From Agromyces kandeliae (GTDB lineage: Bacteria; Actinomycetota; Actinomycetes; Actinomycetales; Microbacteriaceae): a stretch of DNA of 64,000 nucleotides. Positions 15,737-25,994 of the stretch are shown here, piece by piece; the stretch's first letter is position 1, and every line of letters begins with the position of its first letter. The stretch lies in contig NZ_WKJD01000006.1 of NCBI RefSeq assembly GCF_009674665.1, forward strand, positions 310,001 through 374,000, given 5' to 3'. The notes beneath the pieces were generated by a model. That model was not told the origin of the DNA, made no database searches, and worked only from the letters and a program-made list of their open reading frames with translations. Both the position numbers and the translations under genes were made by a program.

Positions 15737-17230
15737 TCAGGGCTTGGTGATCCAGCGCAGCGGGACCTCGATGGTCACCTCGGTGCCGCTGCCGACGACC
15801 GTGTGCCAGTCGATCGTCCCGCCGAGCTCGCCCTGGATGAGGGTGCGCACGATCTGCGTGCCGAGGCCCTCGCCGACCTTGCCCTCGGGCAGGCCCGACC
15901 CGCTGTCGCGCACCTGGACGATGAGCTGCGTCTCCGAACGGTTCGCGATGACCTCCACGTCGCCCTCCTGACCGGCCAACCCGTGCTCGACGGCGTTCGT
16001 CACGAGCTCGGTGAGCGCGAGCGCGAGCGGCGTCGCGTACTCGCTCGGCAGCACGCCGAACGTCCCGGACTTCTTCGGGTGCGCCGTCGTGTTGTGCGCC
16101 GCCGCGACCTCGGCGACGAGCAGCAGCGCCCGGTCGAACACCTCGTCGAAGTCCACGTTCTGCGTGAGCCCCTCGGAGAGGGTGTCGTGCACGACCGCGA
16201 TCGCGCCGACGCGGCGCATCGCCTGCGTGAGCGCATCGCGGGCCTCGTCGGAATGGGTGCGGCGTGCCTGGATCCGCAGGAGCGACGCCACCGTCTGCAG
16301 GTTGTTCTTGACGCGATGGTGGATCTCGCGGATGGTCGCGTCCTTGGTGATGAGCTCCTGCTCCTGGTGGCGGAGCTCGGTGACGTCGCGCGTGAGCACG
16401 ATCGCGCCCGTCCGCTCGCCGCGGCGCCGGATCGGGATGGCACGCAGGGACACGGTGACGCCGCGGGACTCGACGTCGGTGCGCCACGGCGCCCGCCCCG
16501 TCACCACCAGCGGGAGCGATTCGTCGACGTCGAGCTTGCCGCTGAGCAGGCGCGTCGCGACCTCTGCGAGGGACTGCCCCTCGAGCTCGTCGTCGAAGCC
16601 CATGCGGTTGAACGCCGAGAGCGCGTTGGGGCTCGCGAACGTCGTCACGCCGTCCACGTCGAGCCGGATCAGGCCGTCGGAGGCACGGGGTGCGCCGCGA
16701 CGGGGTCCGGTCGGCGCCCCGAGGTCGGGGAAGTCGCCCGAGGCGATCATCTGGAACAACTCGTCCGCGCAGTCGTTGAACGTGAGCTCCTGCCGACTGG
16801 GTGTCCGCGTCGAGCCGAGGTTGGTGTGCCGGGTGATGACGGCGACCGGATCGGGCGCGAGCGCCGTGCCCGTCACCGACAGGCGACGCATCACGGGCAC
16901 CGCGCGCACGCGCGTGGGCATCTCCTCGTACCAGTCCGGCGCGGACGACTCCTGGATCCGGCGGGCAGCGAAGGCCTCCGAGACGAGGTCCCGCCACTCG
17001 CTCCGGATGCCCTGCCCGACGAAGTCGCGATAGAACAGCGTCGCGGCGCTCGACGGGCGCGAGTGGGCCACGGCGACGAAGCCGTCGTCGCCGGACGGCA
17101 CCCACAGCACGATGTCGGCGAAGGCGAGGTCGGCGAGCAGCTGGAGGTCGCCGACGAGCATGTGCAGCCAGTCGACGTCGGCCTGGCTGCTGCGCCCCTG
17201 GGCGAGGACGAGGTCACTGAGGGTCGACAC
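15737..17230 (-). CDS. pdtaS: PdtaS-type sensor histidine kinase (GAF-PAS-HisKA_2)
   Basis: This 497-residue soluble kinase has an N-terminal GAF domain (about 20-150), a PAS domain (about 185-290), the HisKA_2 phosphoacceptor segment REIHHRVKNNLQTV with His304/305, and a HATPase_c domain (ELVTNAVEHG, then DSGSGLPEG, then GLGTQIV). PdtaS phosphorylates PdtaR, an ANTAR RNA-binding antiterminator; pdtaR is not in this window. In M. tuberculosis PdtaS has been linked to copper and NO sensing. No membrane helix is evident, so it is cytosolic. The start is a GTG with TACGCT six bases upstream, so the message is probably leaderless. Confidence 0.88.
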   Translation of the reverse strand: MSTLSDLVLAQGRSSQADVDWLHMLVGDLQLLADLAFADIVLWVPSGDDGFVAVAHSRPSSAATLFYRDFVGQGIRSEWRDLVSEAFAARRIQESSAPDWYEEMPTRVRAVPVMRRLSVTGTALAPDPVAVITRHTNLGSTRTPSRQELTFNDCADELFQMIASGDFPDLGAPTGPRRGAPRASDGLIRLDVDGVTTFASPNALSAFNRMGFDDELEGQSLAEVATRLLSGKLDVDESLPLVVTGRAPWRTDVESRGVTVSLRAIPIRRRGERTGAIVLTRDVTELRHQEQELITKDATIREIHHRVKNNLQTVASLLRIQARRTHSDEARDALTQAMRRVGAIAVVHDTLSEGLTQNVDFDEVFDRALLLVAEVAAAHNTTAHPKKSGTFGVLPSEYATPLALALTELVTNAVEHGLAGQEGDVEVIANRSETQLIVQVRDSGSGLPEGKVGEGLGTQIVRTLIQGELGGTIDWHTVVGSGTEVTIEVPLRWITKP

Positions 17231-17236
17231 GGGTCA

Positions 17237-17242
17237 AGCGTA
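17237..17242 (-). promoter_or_regulatory. Leaderless -10 box of pdtaS
   Basis: Leftward TACGCT ends six bases before the GTG start at 17230, in the 30-base gap after the CpaE-like gene. Confidence 0.4.
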
Positions 17243-17260
17243 CCCACCCGAGCGGATGCC

Positions 17261-18526
17261 TCAGGCCGCAGCCGCACGCCGGCGCACGGCGCCGAACACG
17301 CCCCGGCCGGAACGTCGCTGGACGGGCTGCGGGAGCAGCCGTTCGTCGACGTACGAGCGCAGCGCCGCGCGGAGCGGCGACCGCGGCGCCGCGTCGCGGA
17401 GCGTGCGGGCGGTGAGGATCGCGGCGTCCGCGGCCCGACCGTCGTGCGGCAGCAGGACGGCGTCGGCCAGCCCGGCGAACCGGCGCAGGGTCTGCCGCAC
17501 CTGCGCGTGGGCGTCGATGCCGAGCGCGCTGGTGCGCACGCGGTTCACGACGACGTCGATCCGGTCGGGATCGACGTGCTCGACGAGCTCGGCGTGTCCA
17601 CGGAGGAGGCGGGACAGGCCGACGGGGTCGGCGAGGCCGACGGCCACGACCCGGTCGGCCGCGGCGAGGGCGGCGAAGGTCGCGGCGTTGCGTCGGGGCG
17701 CGAACGGATCGCTCGTCAGCTCCTCGTCGCGCTCGAGGCTGAAGCCGACGTCGACCACGACGAACTCGAAGCGCGCCCGCATGACCCGGAGCGCCTCGAC
17801 GACGCGTTCCTGCGAGAGCTCGGGCCACCGGCTCGGGCCGACCAGGCCCGTGAAGACGTCGAATGACGCCCTCGGAGCGGAGTAGCGCTGCGCGATGCGC
17901 TCGAGCTCGACCCGGTCGAGCGCACCGGACCCGGCCAGCCGGCACGCCGAGGCGAACCCGGGCGTCTCGTCGAGCAGCCCCAGCGCGGGAGCGATCGCCC
18001 CGCCGTACGGGTCGGCGTCGACGAGCGCCACGAGGTGCCCGGCGGCGGCGAGCTCGGAGGCGAGGCCGACGGCCGTCGTCGTCCGCCCGGGCGCTCCGGC
18101 CGGGCCCCACACGGTGACGATGCCCGCGGCATCGGCCCGGTGCGACGGGTCGGCGTCGGTGGACGCGTCGCCGAGCCGGGACGGGACGGGCGGTCCGCCC
18201 GTGAGCAGCGCCTCGAGCGCCGCGAACTCGGCATCGGCATCGAGCACCTCGTGCAGGCCGATGCGATCGGCCTCGGCCCGGTCGCGGTCCGACGACGCCA
18301 GCGCGACGAGCCGGACGCCCCGCGCGTCGCAGGCGCCGAGGAGCTCGGCGTCGAGCGTCGCCGCACCCGCGCCGACCACGACGACGTCGGGCGCGAGAAC
18401 GTCGAGGCAGTCGAGCACGTCTCGCCGCCCGACCACCCGCGCCACGATCGTGTGGCCGGCCTCCACGAGGTCGGCGAGGATGCGATCCTCGACGGCGGGG
18501 TCGAGTGCGAGCGCGATCCGGGCCAT
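17261..18526 (-). CDS. CpaE/TadZ-like MinD-family ATPase homologue
   Basis: This 421-residue protein begins with a receiver-like alpha/beta domain (about 1-105) that lacks a clear phosphoacceptor pattern, as in CpaE/TadZ. A MinD/ParA-type domain follows (about 130-375) with LVDADPYGGAIAPALGL and VVDVGFSL. The P-loop is altered: the segment GAPGRTT replaces KGGxGKT, so the signature and Walker A lysines are missing (Arg in place of Lys). CpaE proteins position Flp pili in the envelope. The only other pilus-like gene here is the upstream SAF protein, whose stop overlaps this ATG by one base (TGATG). Function is unproven. Confidence 0.72.
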   Translation of the reverse strand: MARIALALDPAVEDRILADLVEAGHTIVARVVGRRDVLDCLDVLAPDVVVVGAGAATLDAELLGACDARGVRLVALASSDRDRAEADRIGLHEVLDADAEFAALEALLTGGPPVPSRLGDASTDADPSHRADAAGIVTVWGPAGAPGRTTTAVGLASELAAAGHLVALVDADPYGGAIAPALGLLDETPGFASACRLAGSGALDRVELERIAQRYSAPRASFDVFTGLVGPSRWPELSQERVVEALRVMRARFEFVVVDVGFSLERDEELTSDPFAPRRNAATFAALAAADRVVAVGLADPVGLSRLLRGHAELVEHVDPDRIDVVVNRVRTSALGIDAHAQVRQTLRRFAGLADAVLLPHDGRAADAAILTARTLRDAAPRSPLRAALRSYVDERLLPQPVQRRSGRGVFGAVRRRAAAA

Positions 18527-19164
18527 CAGCGTGCGCCGGTCGCGGCAGCCACGGCGGGAACGAGGTCGATCGCATCGCCCGACGCGAGCGCCTCGAGCAG
18601 TGCAGCCGTCTTCGCACGCGGGATCAGCAGTTCCACGCTCGGCCCGTCGCCCGCGACGATGCCGTCGGCCTCCAGGACGGCGGCGACCTCGGCGCCGGCG
18701 ACGAGCACGACGGGCGGCTCGAACACTCCGCGCTCGAGTTCGCCCGCGGCCCAGACGTCGACGACCGCCCCCGGTTCGATCTCGCGCGCGAGCAGGCCGC
18801 GGCTCGGCACGACGAGCGTCGCGGTCCCGACGCCGGCGACCTCCGCGACGGATGCCGCGGGCACGAGTTCCCCGGCCCGCACCGTCCGCGTCACGACGAG
18901 CCCGTCGTCCGGGACGTCGCCCGGCACGAGGTAGCCGCCGGCGAGGTCGCCGAGTCGCACCCGCTCGACCCTGAGGTCGGCCGACGTCACGCGAGAGCCC
19001 GCCGTCACCGTCACGGGTGCGACGAGGACCCGGGTCGTGTCGTCGAACGAGTCGACCACGGCCCAGACGCCGATGGTCGACCCTGCGACGAGCGCGAGCC
19101 CGAGGAGCAGCCGCAGATCCACCCGCCTCCGCTCGCGGGCCGGCCGCGTCGGTCGTTCCGCCAT
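18526..19164 (-). CDS. SAF-domain (CpaB-like) membrane-anchored protein
   Basis: This 212-residue protein has a basic cytoplasmic start, one membrane helix (about 17-40) and an extracytoplasmic SAF domain (about 45-110, with APVTVTAGSRVTSADL and TRTVRAGELVPAASV), followed by a beta-rich tail. SAF proteins of this shape resemble CpaB/RcpC of Flp pilus systems. No secretin or pilin gene is nearby, and Gram-positive bacteria lack an outer membrane, so a reduced or reused role is likely. The ATG at 19164 has a strong GGGGAGGAG upstream. It is the first gene of a two-gene operon with the CpaE-like gene. Confidence 0.72.
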   Translation of the reverse strand: MAERPTRPARERRRVDLRLLLGLALVAGSTIGVWAVVDSFDDTTRVLVAPVTVTAGSRVTSADLRVERVRLGDLAGGYLVPGDVPDDGLVVTRTVRAGELVPAASVAEVAGVGTATLVVPSRGLLAREIEPGAVVDVWAAGELERGVFEPPVVLVAGAEVAAVLEADGIVAGDGPSVELLIPRAKTAALLEALASGDAIDLVPAVAAATGAR

Positions 19165-19245
19165 CTGTGAGTGCTCCTCCCCTGGTCGCAGCCGGGTCGG
19201 CGACCGCCACCCATCGTCGCCGGAGTCCGAGAGGACGCCGTGAAG

Positions 19246-19254
19246 TTATCCACA
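19246..19254. promoter_or_regulatory. Perfect DnaA box (TTATCCACA)
   Basis: The exact nine-base DnaA-binding consensus lies in the 129-base divergent region between the SAF protein and the HTH protein. A second box lies at 20220-20228. No dnaA-dnaN origin context is present, so titration or gene control is more likely than initiation. Confidence 0.45.
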
Positions 19255-19281
19255 CGACACTCTGCCGGAGCGGCACGCGCC

Positions 19282-19287
19282 GATACT
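19282..19287 (+). promoter_or_regulatory. Candidate leaderless -10 box of the HTH gene
   Basis: GATACT ends six bases before the ATG at 19294. It matches the -10 consensus in four of six positions and supports the ATG over the GTG at 19291. Confidence 0.35.
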
Positions 19288-19293
19288 TGAGTG

Positions 19294-19587
19294 ATGGTCC
19301 ACCACGCTGCGGGAGAGCCGATCGGCCGCTTCCTCACCATCGCCGACACGGCGGAGGTGCTCGCGGTCGACGTCGAGACCGTGCACGAGCTCGTGCTGTC
19401 GGGCGAGCTGCCGGCCATCCGCATCGGCGACCGCGGCCCGTGGCGCGTCGAGCGCTCGCAGCTCGAGGTGTTCATCGAGATGCGCTACGAGTCCACCCGA
19501 CGCGAGGTGGCCTGGAACGAGGGCGAGTTCGGCAACGTGATCGAGTTCGCCGGAGTCCGCCCGGGCGGCCTGCGCCCGGTCGACTGA
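19294..19587 (+). CDS. Small helix-turn-helix (excisionase/BldC-like) DNA-binding protein
   Basis: This 97-residue protein has a MerR/excisionase-like winged helix-turn-helix (about 14-65): FLTIADTAEVLAVDVETV followed by LVLSGELPAIRIG and WRVERSQLEVFIE. This arrangement is typical of BldC-like and Xis-like proteins that bind direct repeats. An acidic to neutral tail follows. There is no integrase nearby, so a housekeeping regulator is more likely than an excisionase. It reads away from the SAF/CpaE pair across a region with a DnaA box. Its stop lies six bases from the end of the convergent unknown gene. Confidence 0.75.
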   Translation: MVHHAAGEPIGRFLTIADTAEVLAVDVETVHELVLSGELPAIRIGDRGPWRVERSQLEVFIEMRYESTRREVAWNEGEFGNVIEFAGVRPGGLRPVD

Positions 19588-19593
19588 GGAGGA

Positions 19594-20181
19594 TCACGTC
19601 GCGTCGGCCGCCAGGACGACGGTGATCCGCTCGAACGGCACCAGGCGGTACCCGCGGACCTCGCGCTCGCGGCGTGGGACGCCGGGCTCGTGCAACGCGA
19701 GGTCGAGGTGGTCGGCTGCGACGCGGTCGATGGTGCCGTGCACGCTGCCGTCGAGGGTTCGCACCTCGACGCCGGCGCGACGTCGACCGAGGTCGCGCAG
19801 CGCGAAGGCGAGCCCGATGCGCTCGATGAGCCCGCCCAACGCCGTCTGGGAGGCGAGGCTCTCCTCCACCTGCCGACGGCTGGCGGACACGGCGGCGATC
19901 GCGGCGACCGGAACGACGCACTGCGCCCCGGGGCGCCCGGCAGGAACGCCGCCGATCCAGTCCCGGCCGAATGCCGTCGGCCGCAACTGCATCGACGTCG
20001 CGTCGACGAGGTCGAGTCGGATCGCGCCGTCGTCGGCGCCCGACATCGCGGCGATCCGCTCCCGCAGCCCCAGGCGGCCGATGCGCGCACGCTCCGACTC
20101 GATCGCGAGCGACCGCGTCTCCTCGAGGCGCTCCCGGTCGAGCTGCGACTCGAGGTCGTCGAAGAGCCGGTCCCACCGCAT
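19594..20181 (-). CDS. Conserved actinobacterial protein of unknown function
   Basis: This 195-residue soluble protein starts with a charged segment (MRWDRLFDDLESQLDRE), then an Arg/Glu-rich helix, and ends in a beta-rich region where RTLDGSVHGTIDRVAADHLDL suggests a small barrel. Short proteins opening with WDRLFDDLE are widespread in actinobacteria, but I know of no assigned role. TAGCGT six bases before the ATG fits a leaderless message. It is divergent from the gene at 20357 and shares with it a region holding a DnaA box and a good promoter. Confidence 0.7.
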   Translation of the reverse strand: MRWDRLFDDLESQLDRERLEETRSLAIESERARIGRLGLRERIAAMSGADDGAIRLDLVDATSMQLRPTAFGRDWIGGVPAGRPGAQCVVPVAAIAAVSASRRQVEESLASQTALGGLIERIGLAFALRDLGRRRAGVEVRTLDGSVHGTIDRVAADHLDLALHEPGVPRREREVRGYRLVPFERITVVLAADAT

Positions 20182-20187
20182 GCGCCG

Positions 20188-20193
20188 ACGCTA
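20188..20193 (-). promoter_or_regulatory. Leaderless -10 box of the 195-residue unknown
   Basis: Leftward TAGCGT ends six bases before the ATG at 20181. Confidence 0.4.
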
Positions 20194-20219
20194 CCGCCGC
20201 TCGTCGCACGTCGACTCGG

Positions 20220-20228
20220 TTGTCCACA
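20220..20228. promoter_or_regulatory. DnaA box, actinobacterial form (TTGTCCACA)
   Basis: TTGTCCACA is the preferred DnaA box of high-GC actinobacteria. It lies 15 bases upstream of the -35 hexamer of the promoter at 20243-20272 and 966 bases from the other box at 19246. Confidence 0.45.
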
Positions 20229-20242
20229 GGCGACCATTTCCC

Positions 20243-20272
20243 TTGACACCCGTGCGCCGGCGCCCCTACCGT
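20243..20272 (+). promoter_or_regulatory. Housekeeping sigma promoter (TTGACA-N18-TACCGT)
   Basis: A perfect -35 TTGACA (20243-20248), an 18-base spacer and TACCGT (20267-20272) make the best sigma-A-type promoter I see in the window. The predicted start is near 20279, about 78 bases before the ATG at 20357. Confidence 0.65.
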
Positions 20273-20356
20273 TCGATCTAGACCACCCGATCACCCCCGA
20301 AGAGGGGGCACGTCGCGGCGGACCCCCGCCGATCGCCCCGCCCTACTGGAGCCGTC

Positions 20357-20806
20357 ATGACCGCACGCCAGACCGGCGCGCCTCGCAGCGCCGCGATCCA
20401 CGGGACGAGTGCCCGCCGCCTCGACCTCGACGACTACTTCGCCCGGCAGCGCGCGGGGCGCGCCGAGCTGCCCGACCCCGAACCGGTCCTGCGGAACCTC
20501 ACGCACTGCGTGATCGAGGTGCTCGCAGGCGCGCGCGACCTCGAGCAGCTCGCACGATGGGTCACCGATGACGTCTATCGCAACCTCTCCAAGCGCGTCG
20601 TCCTCGCGGCGCGCGCGCGGCGCGTGAAGGACCTCGTGCCGCAGCGCCCCGCATTCACGGTCGGGCGCGTGCACCTCAGCGAGCCGGCCGACGGCATCGT
20701 CGAGGCCGTCGTCATGGTGCACCAGCGCGCCAGGTCCCGGGCGGTCGCGATCCGGCTGGAGGGGCTCGACCAGCGCTGGCGGGCGAGCGTCATCAGCGTG
20801 CTGTGA
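20357..20806 (+). CDS. Small conserved actinobacterial protein (DUF6459/Rv3235-like)
   Basis: This 149-residue protein has an Arg/Ala-rich, probably flexible N-terminus (1-40) and a compact domain (about 50-149) containing LRNLTHCVIEVLAGARDLEQLARWV and ending in RWRASVISVL. The pattern resembles the actinobacterial Rv3235-type family, which I recall as DUF6459; the assignment is from memory and its role is unknown. It lies close upstream of secA, as Rv3235 lies near secA1. A consensus promoter and a GGAG ribosome site precede it. Confidence 0.7.
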   Translation: MTARQTGAPRSAAIHGTSARRLDLDDYFARQRAGRAELPDPEPVLRNLTHCVIEVLAGARDLEQLARWVTDDVYRNLSKRVVLAARARRVKDLVPQRPAFTVGRVHLSEPADGIVEAVVMVHQRARSRAVAIRLEGLDQRWRASVISVL

Positions 20807-20843
20807 TCAGGGTCGACCCCACCCGCGCGGCGACCCGATCCAA

Positions 20844-20849
20844 TAGGCT
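20844..20849 (+). promoter_or_regulatory. Leaderless -10 box of the cyclase gene
   Basis: TAGGCT ends six bases before the ATG at 20856. Confidence 0.42.
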
Positions 20850-20855
20850 CAGGCG

Positions 20856-22115
20856 ATGGAGCCCAGCTCGACGTCGGCGAGCCGCATCCCCCGCCTGGTC
20901 GCGGCCGTGGCATCCGCCGGCTTCTCGATCGACGACGACGACGATCGCCGCATGGAGAAGTCGGTCCTGACGTTCACCGCGGTGTTCACGGCACTCGTCG
21001 TGACGCCGTGGGCGGTGTTCTACTACGCGATCGGTCGCCCGGTCGCGGCCTCGATCCCGTCGTTCTACGTGCTCATGACGGTCGTCGGGCTCCTCGTGCT
21101 CCGTCGGACGCACGAGGATCGGTGGTTGCGCGCATCGCAGCTCGTGATGTTCCTGCTCCTGCCTCCGCTCGTGCACGTGGCGCTCGGCGGATTCGTGCAG
21201 AGCAGCGCCGTCATCCTCTTCTCGCTCGCGGCGCCCATCGGCGCCCTCTCGTTCACCCGCGCTTCGCGACCCTGGACCGTGTTCGCCGTGTTCACGGCGA
21301 TCGTGGTGGCGCTCGTTCCGCTGGAGCCGGTGCTCCGCGACCTGGTGCCCCCGCTCGACTCGAGCGTGATCACCGTCTTCTTCGCGGTGAACATCGTCTC
21401 GATCTCGACCATCATGTTCGTCGCGATGGCCTCCTACGTGAACTCGCGCGACCGGCTCGCCGCCGCGCTGGCCGACGAACGCGACCGCACCGACCGGCTG
21501 CTCCGCAACGTGCTCCCCGACGCCATCGCCGACCGGCTGATCGCAGGCGAGCGACCGATCGCCGATCGCTACGAACGCCTCGGCGTCCTCATCGCCGACA
21601 TCGTCGACTTCACGAGCCTGTCCGAGTCCGTGTCCGCCGACGACCTGGTGCACGACCTCAACGACGTGCTCCGGGAGTTCGACGCGCTCGCCTCCCGGCT
21701 CGGCGTGACCAAGGTCAAGACGATCGGCGACGCCTACCTGGCGATCAGCGGGGGGCCCGCCGGAGCGGTGGACCTGTCCGCGCTCGCCGACCTCGCGCTC
21801 GGACTCCGCGAGATCGCGGCCGCACACGCCATCGGCGGACGCACGGGCATCCGCCTGCGCATCGGGATCGACGTCGGACCGGCGGTCGCGGGCGTCATCG
21901 GCGACTCCCGCTTCCTCTGGGACGTGTACGGCTCGACGGTGAACACCGCGAGTCGCATGCAGTCGACCGCGCCGCCGGGCGCGATCCAGTTGAGCGACCG
22001 CGTCGCGGCGGGCCTCGGACCCGCCTACCGCGTCACCGAACGGGGCATCGTCGAGGTCAAGGGCCTGGGGTCGGTGCACACCTCGTTCCTCGACGGTCGG
22101 GGCGAGACCGGCTGA
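20856..22115 (+). CDS. Six-helix membrane class III adenylate cyclase
   Basis: This 419-residue protein has a 30-residue cytoplasmic start, about six membrane helices (about 35-205), a short coiled linker, then a class III cyclase domain (about 240-400). Metal-binding Asp residues are in IADIVDFT (Asp248) and KTIGDAYLA. The adenine-specifying Lys (KVKTIGD) and Asp (LWDVYG) and the transition-state Asn/Arg (VNTASRM) are all present, so it should be active on ATP to make cAMP. The layout, without a HAMP domain, resembles M. tuberculosis Rv1625c-type enzymes. It is probably transcribed without a leader; a hairpin follows. Confidence 0.88.
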   Translation: MEPSSTSASRIPRLVAAVASAGFSIDDDDDRRMEKSVLTFTAVFTALVVTPWAVFYYAIGRPVAASIPSFYVLMTVVGLLVLRRTHEDRWLRASQLVMFLLLPPLVHVALGGFVQSSAVILFSLAAPIGALSFTRASRPWTVFAVFTAIVVALVPLEPVLRDLVPPLDSSVITVFFAVNIVSISTIMFVAMASYVNSRDRLAAALADERDRTDRLLRNVLPDAIADRLIAGERPIADRYERLGVLIADIVDFTSLSESVSADDLVHDLNDVLREFDALASRLGVTKVKTIGDAYLAISGGPAGAVDLSALADLALGLREIAAAHAIGGRTGIRLRIGIDVGPAVAGVIGDSRFLWDVYGSTVNTASRMQSTAPPGAIQLSDRVAAGLGPAYRVTERGIVEVKGLGSVHTSFLDGRGETG

Positions 22116-22156
22116 GCCGCCTCCGCGCGCGGTGGTCCCGACTCCCGGAACACGCC

Positions 22157-22182
22157 GACGGCCCGGGTCTCCCCGGGCCGTC
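22157..22182. terminator. 11-bp hairpin between the cyclase gene and secA
   Basis: Perfect 11-base arms (22157-22167 and 22172-22182) with a TCTC loop lie between convergent gene ends. Confidence 0.7.
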
Positions 22183-22199
22183 AGTGCGCGCTTCGCGGG

Positions 22200-24998
<2,799 letters not shown>

Positions 24999-25082
24999 GA
25001 ACTGCTCTCCCGTTGTCGTTCAGGCGTGCGACGTCGGGGTGGGGCACCCGCGCACGCCGGAGGTTCCGCCTTGCCGACGGTC

Positions 25083-25088
25083 ATCATA
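25083..25088 (-). promoter_or_regulatory. Candidate -10 box of secA
   Basis: Leftward TATGAT matches five of six consensus bases and lies about 85 bases before the GTG at 24998. The -35 region is poor. Confidence 0.35.
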
Positions 25089-25114
25089 GCCATGCTACTG
25101 GGCAGTGGACTGGG

Positions 25115-25160
25115 CGACGGCCCCGAGCGCACGCCGGAGGCGTGCCGCGCGGGGCCGTCG
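25115..25160 (-). terminator. Nested hairpin after hpf
   Basis: An outer 10-bp stem (25115-25124 with 25151-25160) encloses an inner 7-bp stem (25129-25135 with 25139-25145). It lies 18 bases after the hpf stop and before the secA promoter, so secA is a separate unit. Confidence 0.65.
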
Positions 25161-25178
25161 CGGGTCGGTGGAGCCGGG

Positions 25179-25889
25179 TCAGGCGCTCGTGCGCGCGAGC
25201 CCGAGGGCCGCGGCCGCCTCGGCCTGGTCTGCCTGGGCGTGTTCGTCGAGGCCGATCACGCCGTAGTCCCAGCCCTTCCGGCGGTACACGACGCTCGGCC
25301 GATGGTTCTCCGAGTCGATGAAGAGGTAGAAGTCGTGGCCGACGAGCTCCATGTGGTACAGCGCGTCGTCGACGGTCATGGGCGTCGCCGCGAAGACCTT
25401 GCGACGGATCACCACGGGCGAGTAGTCCTCGTCCTCCTCGGCCGCGGACTCCTCGCCGACGACCGGGATGTTGCCGGTACGGACCTTCTCGAGGATCTCG
25501 ACGTCAGCGGCCTGCACGCCCATGTCGGCGAACCCCGCGTCGGTCGCCTCGCGGAGCGAGGTCGGGCGGCGGCTGCCGCCTCGGTGGACCTTCCGTCGGT
25601 CCTTGGCACGGCGGATGCGCTCGAGGAGCCTCCCGAGCGCGACATCGAGCGCCGCGTACTTGTCGGCCCCGTCGGCTTCGGCTCGGACCACCGGGCCCTT
25701 GCCGACGAGGGTGAGCTCGACCCGGTCCAGGCCGGAGTTGTTGCCGTTCTTCTCGTTGTGACGGCTGACCTTGATGTCGAGCGAAATGGCTCGGTCGGAC
25801 AGGCTGGAGACTTTCTCGGCCTTCTCGGCCGCGTAGGCGCGGAATCGATCGGTCACTTCCAGGTTGCGTCCGACGATGTTCAGTTCCAT
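25179..25889 (-). CDS. hpf: Long-form ribosome hibernation promoting factor
   Basis: This 236-residue protein has an N-terminal S30AE (HPF/YfiA) domain (about 1-105, MELNIVGRNLEVTDRFRAYA), a charged linker, and the C-terminal dimerisation domain of long HPFs (about 165-225, with ATPMTVDDALYHMELVGHDF). It binds the 30S subunit in the tRNA channel and pairs ribosomes into inactive 100S dimers in stationary phase. The ATG at 25889 has GGAGG six bases upstream and the canonical N-terminus; in-frame codons upstream lie in the leader. A sigma-A-type promoter is visible upstream. Its place next to secA matches Rv3241c. Confidence 0.93.
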   Translation of the reverse strand: MELNIVGRNLEVTDRFRAYAAEKAEKVSSLSDRAISLDIKVSRHNEKNGNNSGLDRVELTLVGKGPVVRAEADGADKYAALDVALGRLLERIRRAKDRRKVHRGGSRRPTSLREATDAGFADMGVQAADVEILEKVRTGNIPVVGEESAAEEDEDYSPVVIRRKVFAATPMTVDDALYHMELVGHDFYLFIDSENHRPSVVYRRKGWDYGVIGLDEHAQADQAEAAAALGLARTSA

Positions 25890-25955
25890 GTCAACCTCCA
25901 TCCACCGGCGTGTCACCCGGTTCTGAAGGGGTGGTTCGACCACGCCTGTCCTGAC

Positions 25956-25984
25956 ACCGTAGCCCCCGAGGTGTCGGATGTCAC
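25956..25984 (-). promoter_or_regulatory. Promoter of hpf (GTGACA-N17-TACGGT)
   Basis: Leftward GTGACA (25984-25979) matches five of six -35 bases. After an exact 17-base spacer comes TACGGT (25961-25956). The predicted start is near 25949, leaving a leader of about 60 bases with a good ribosome site. The promoter begins just after the comF stop. Confidence 0.6.
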
Positions 25985-25994
25985 GGGTCGATGT

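Noticed and set aside
17261-19164. A Flp/Tad pilus locus
   Set aside because: Only the CpaB-like and CpaE-like genes are present; no pilin, TadA/B/C, peptidase or pseudopilin genes are visible.
19294-19587. Excisionase of a prophage or integrative element
   Set aside because: No integrase, attachment-site repeat, tRNA or phage gene lies nearby, and base composition does not change; a BldC-like regulator fits better.
19246-20228. A replication origin suggested by DnaA boxes
   Set aside because: Only two boxes, no AT-rich unwinding stretch, and no dnaA, dnaN or parAB genes are present.
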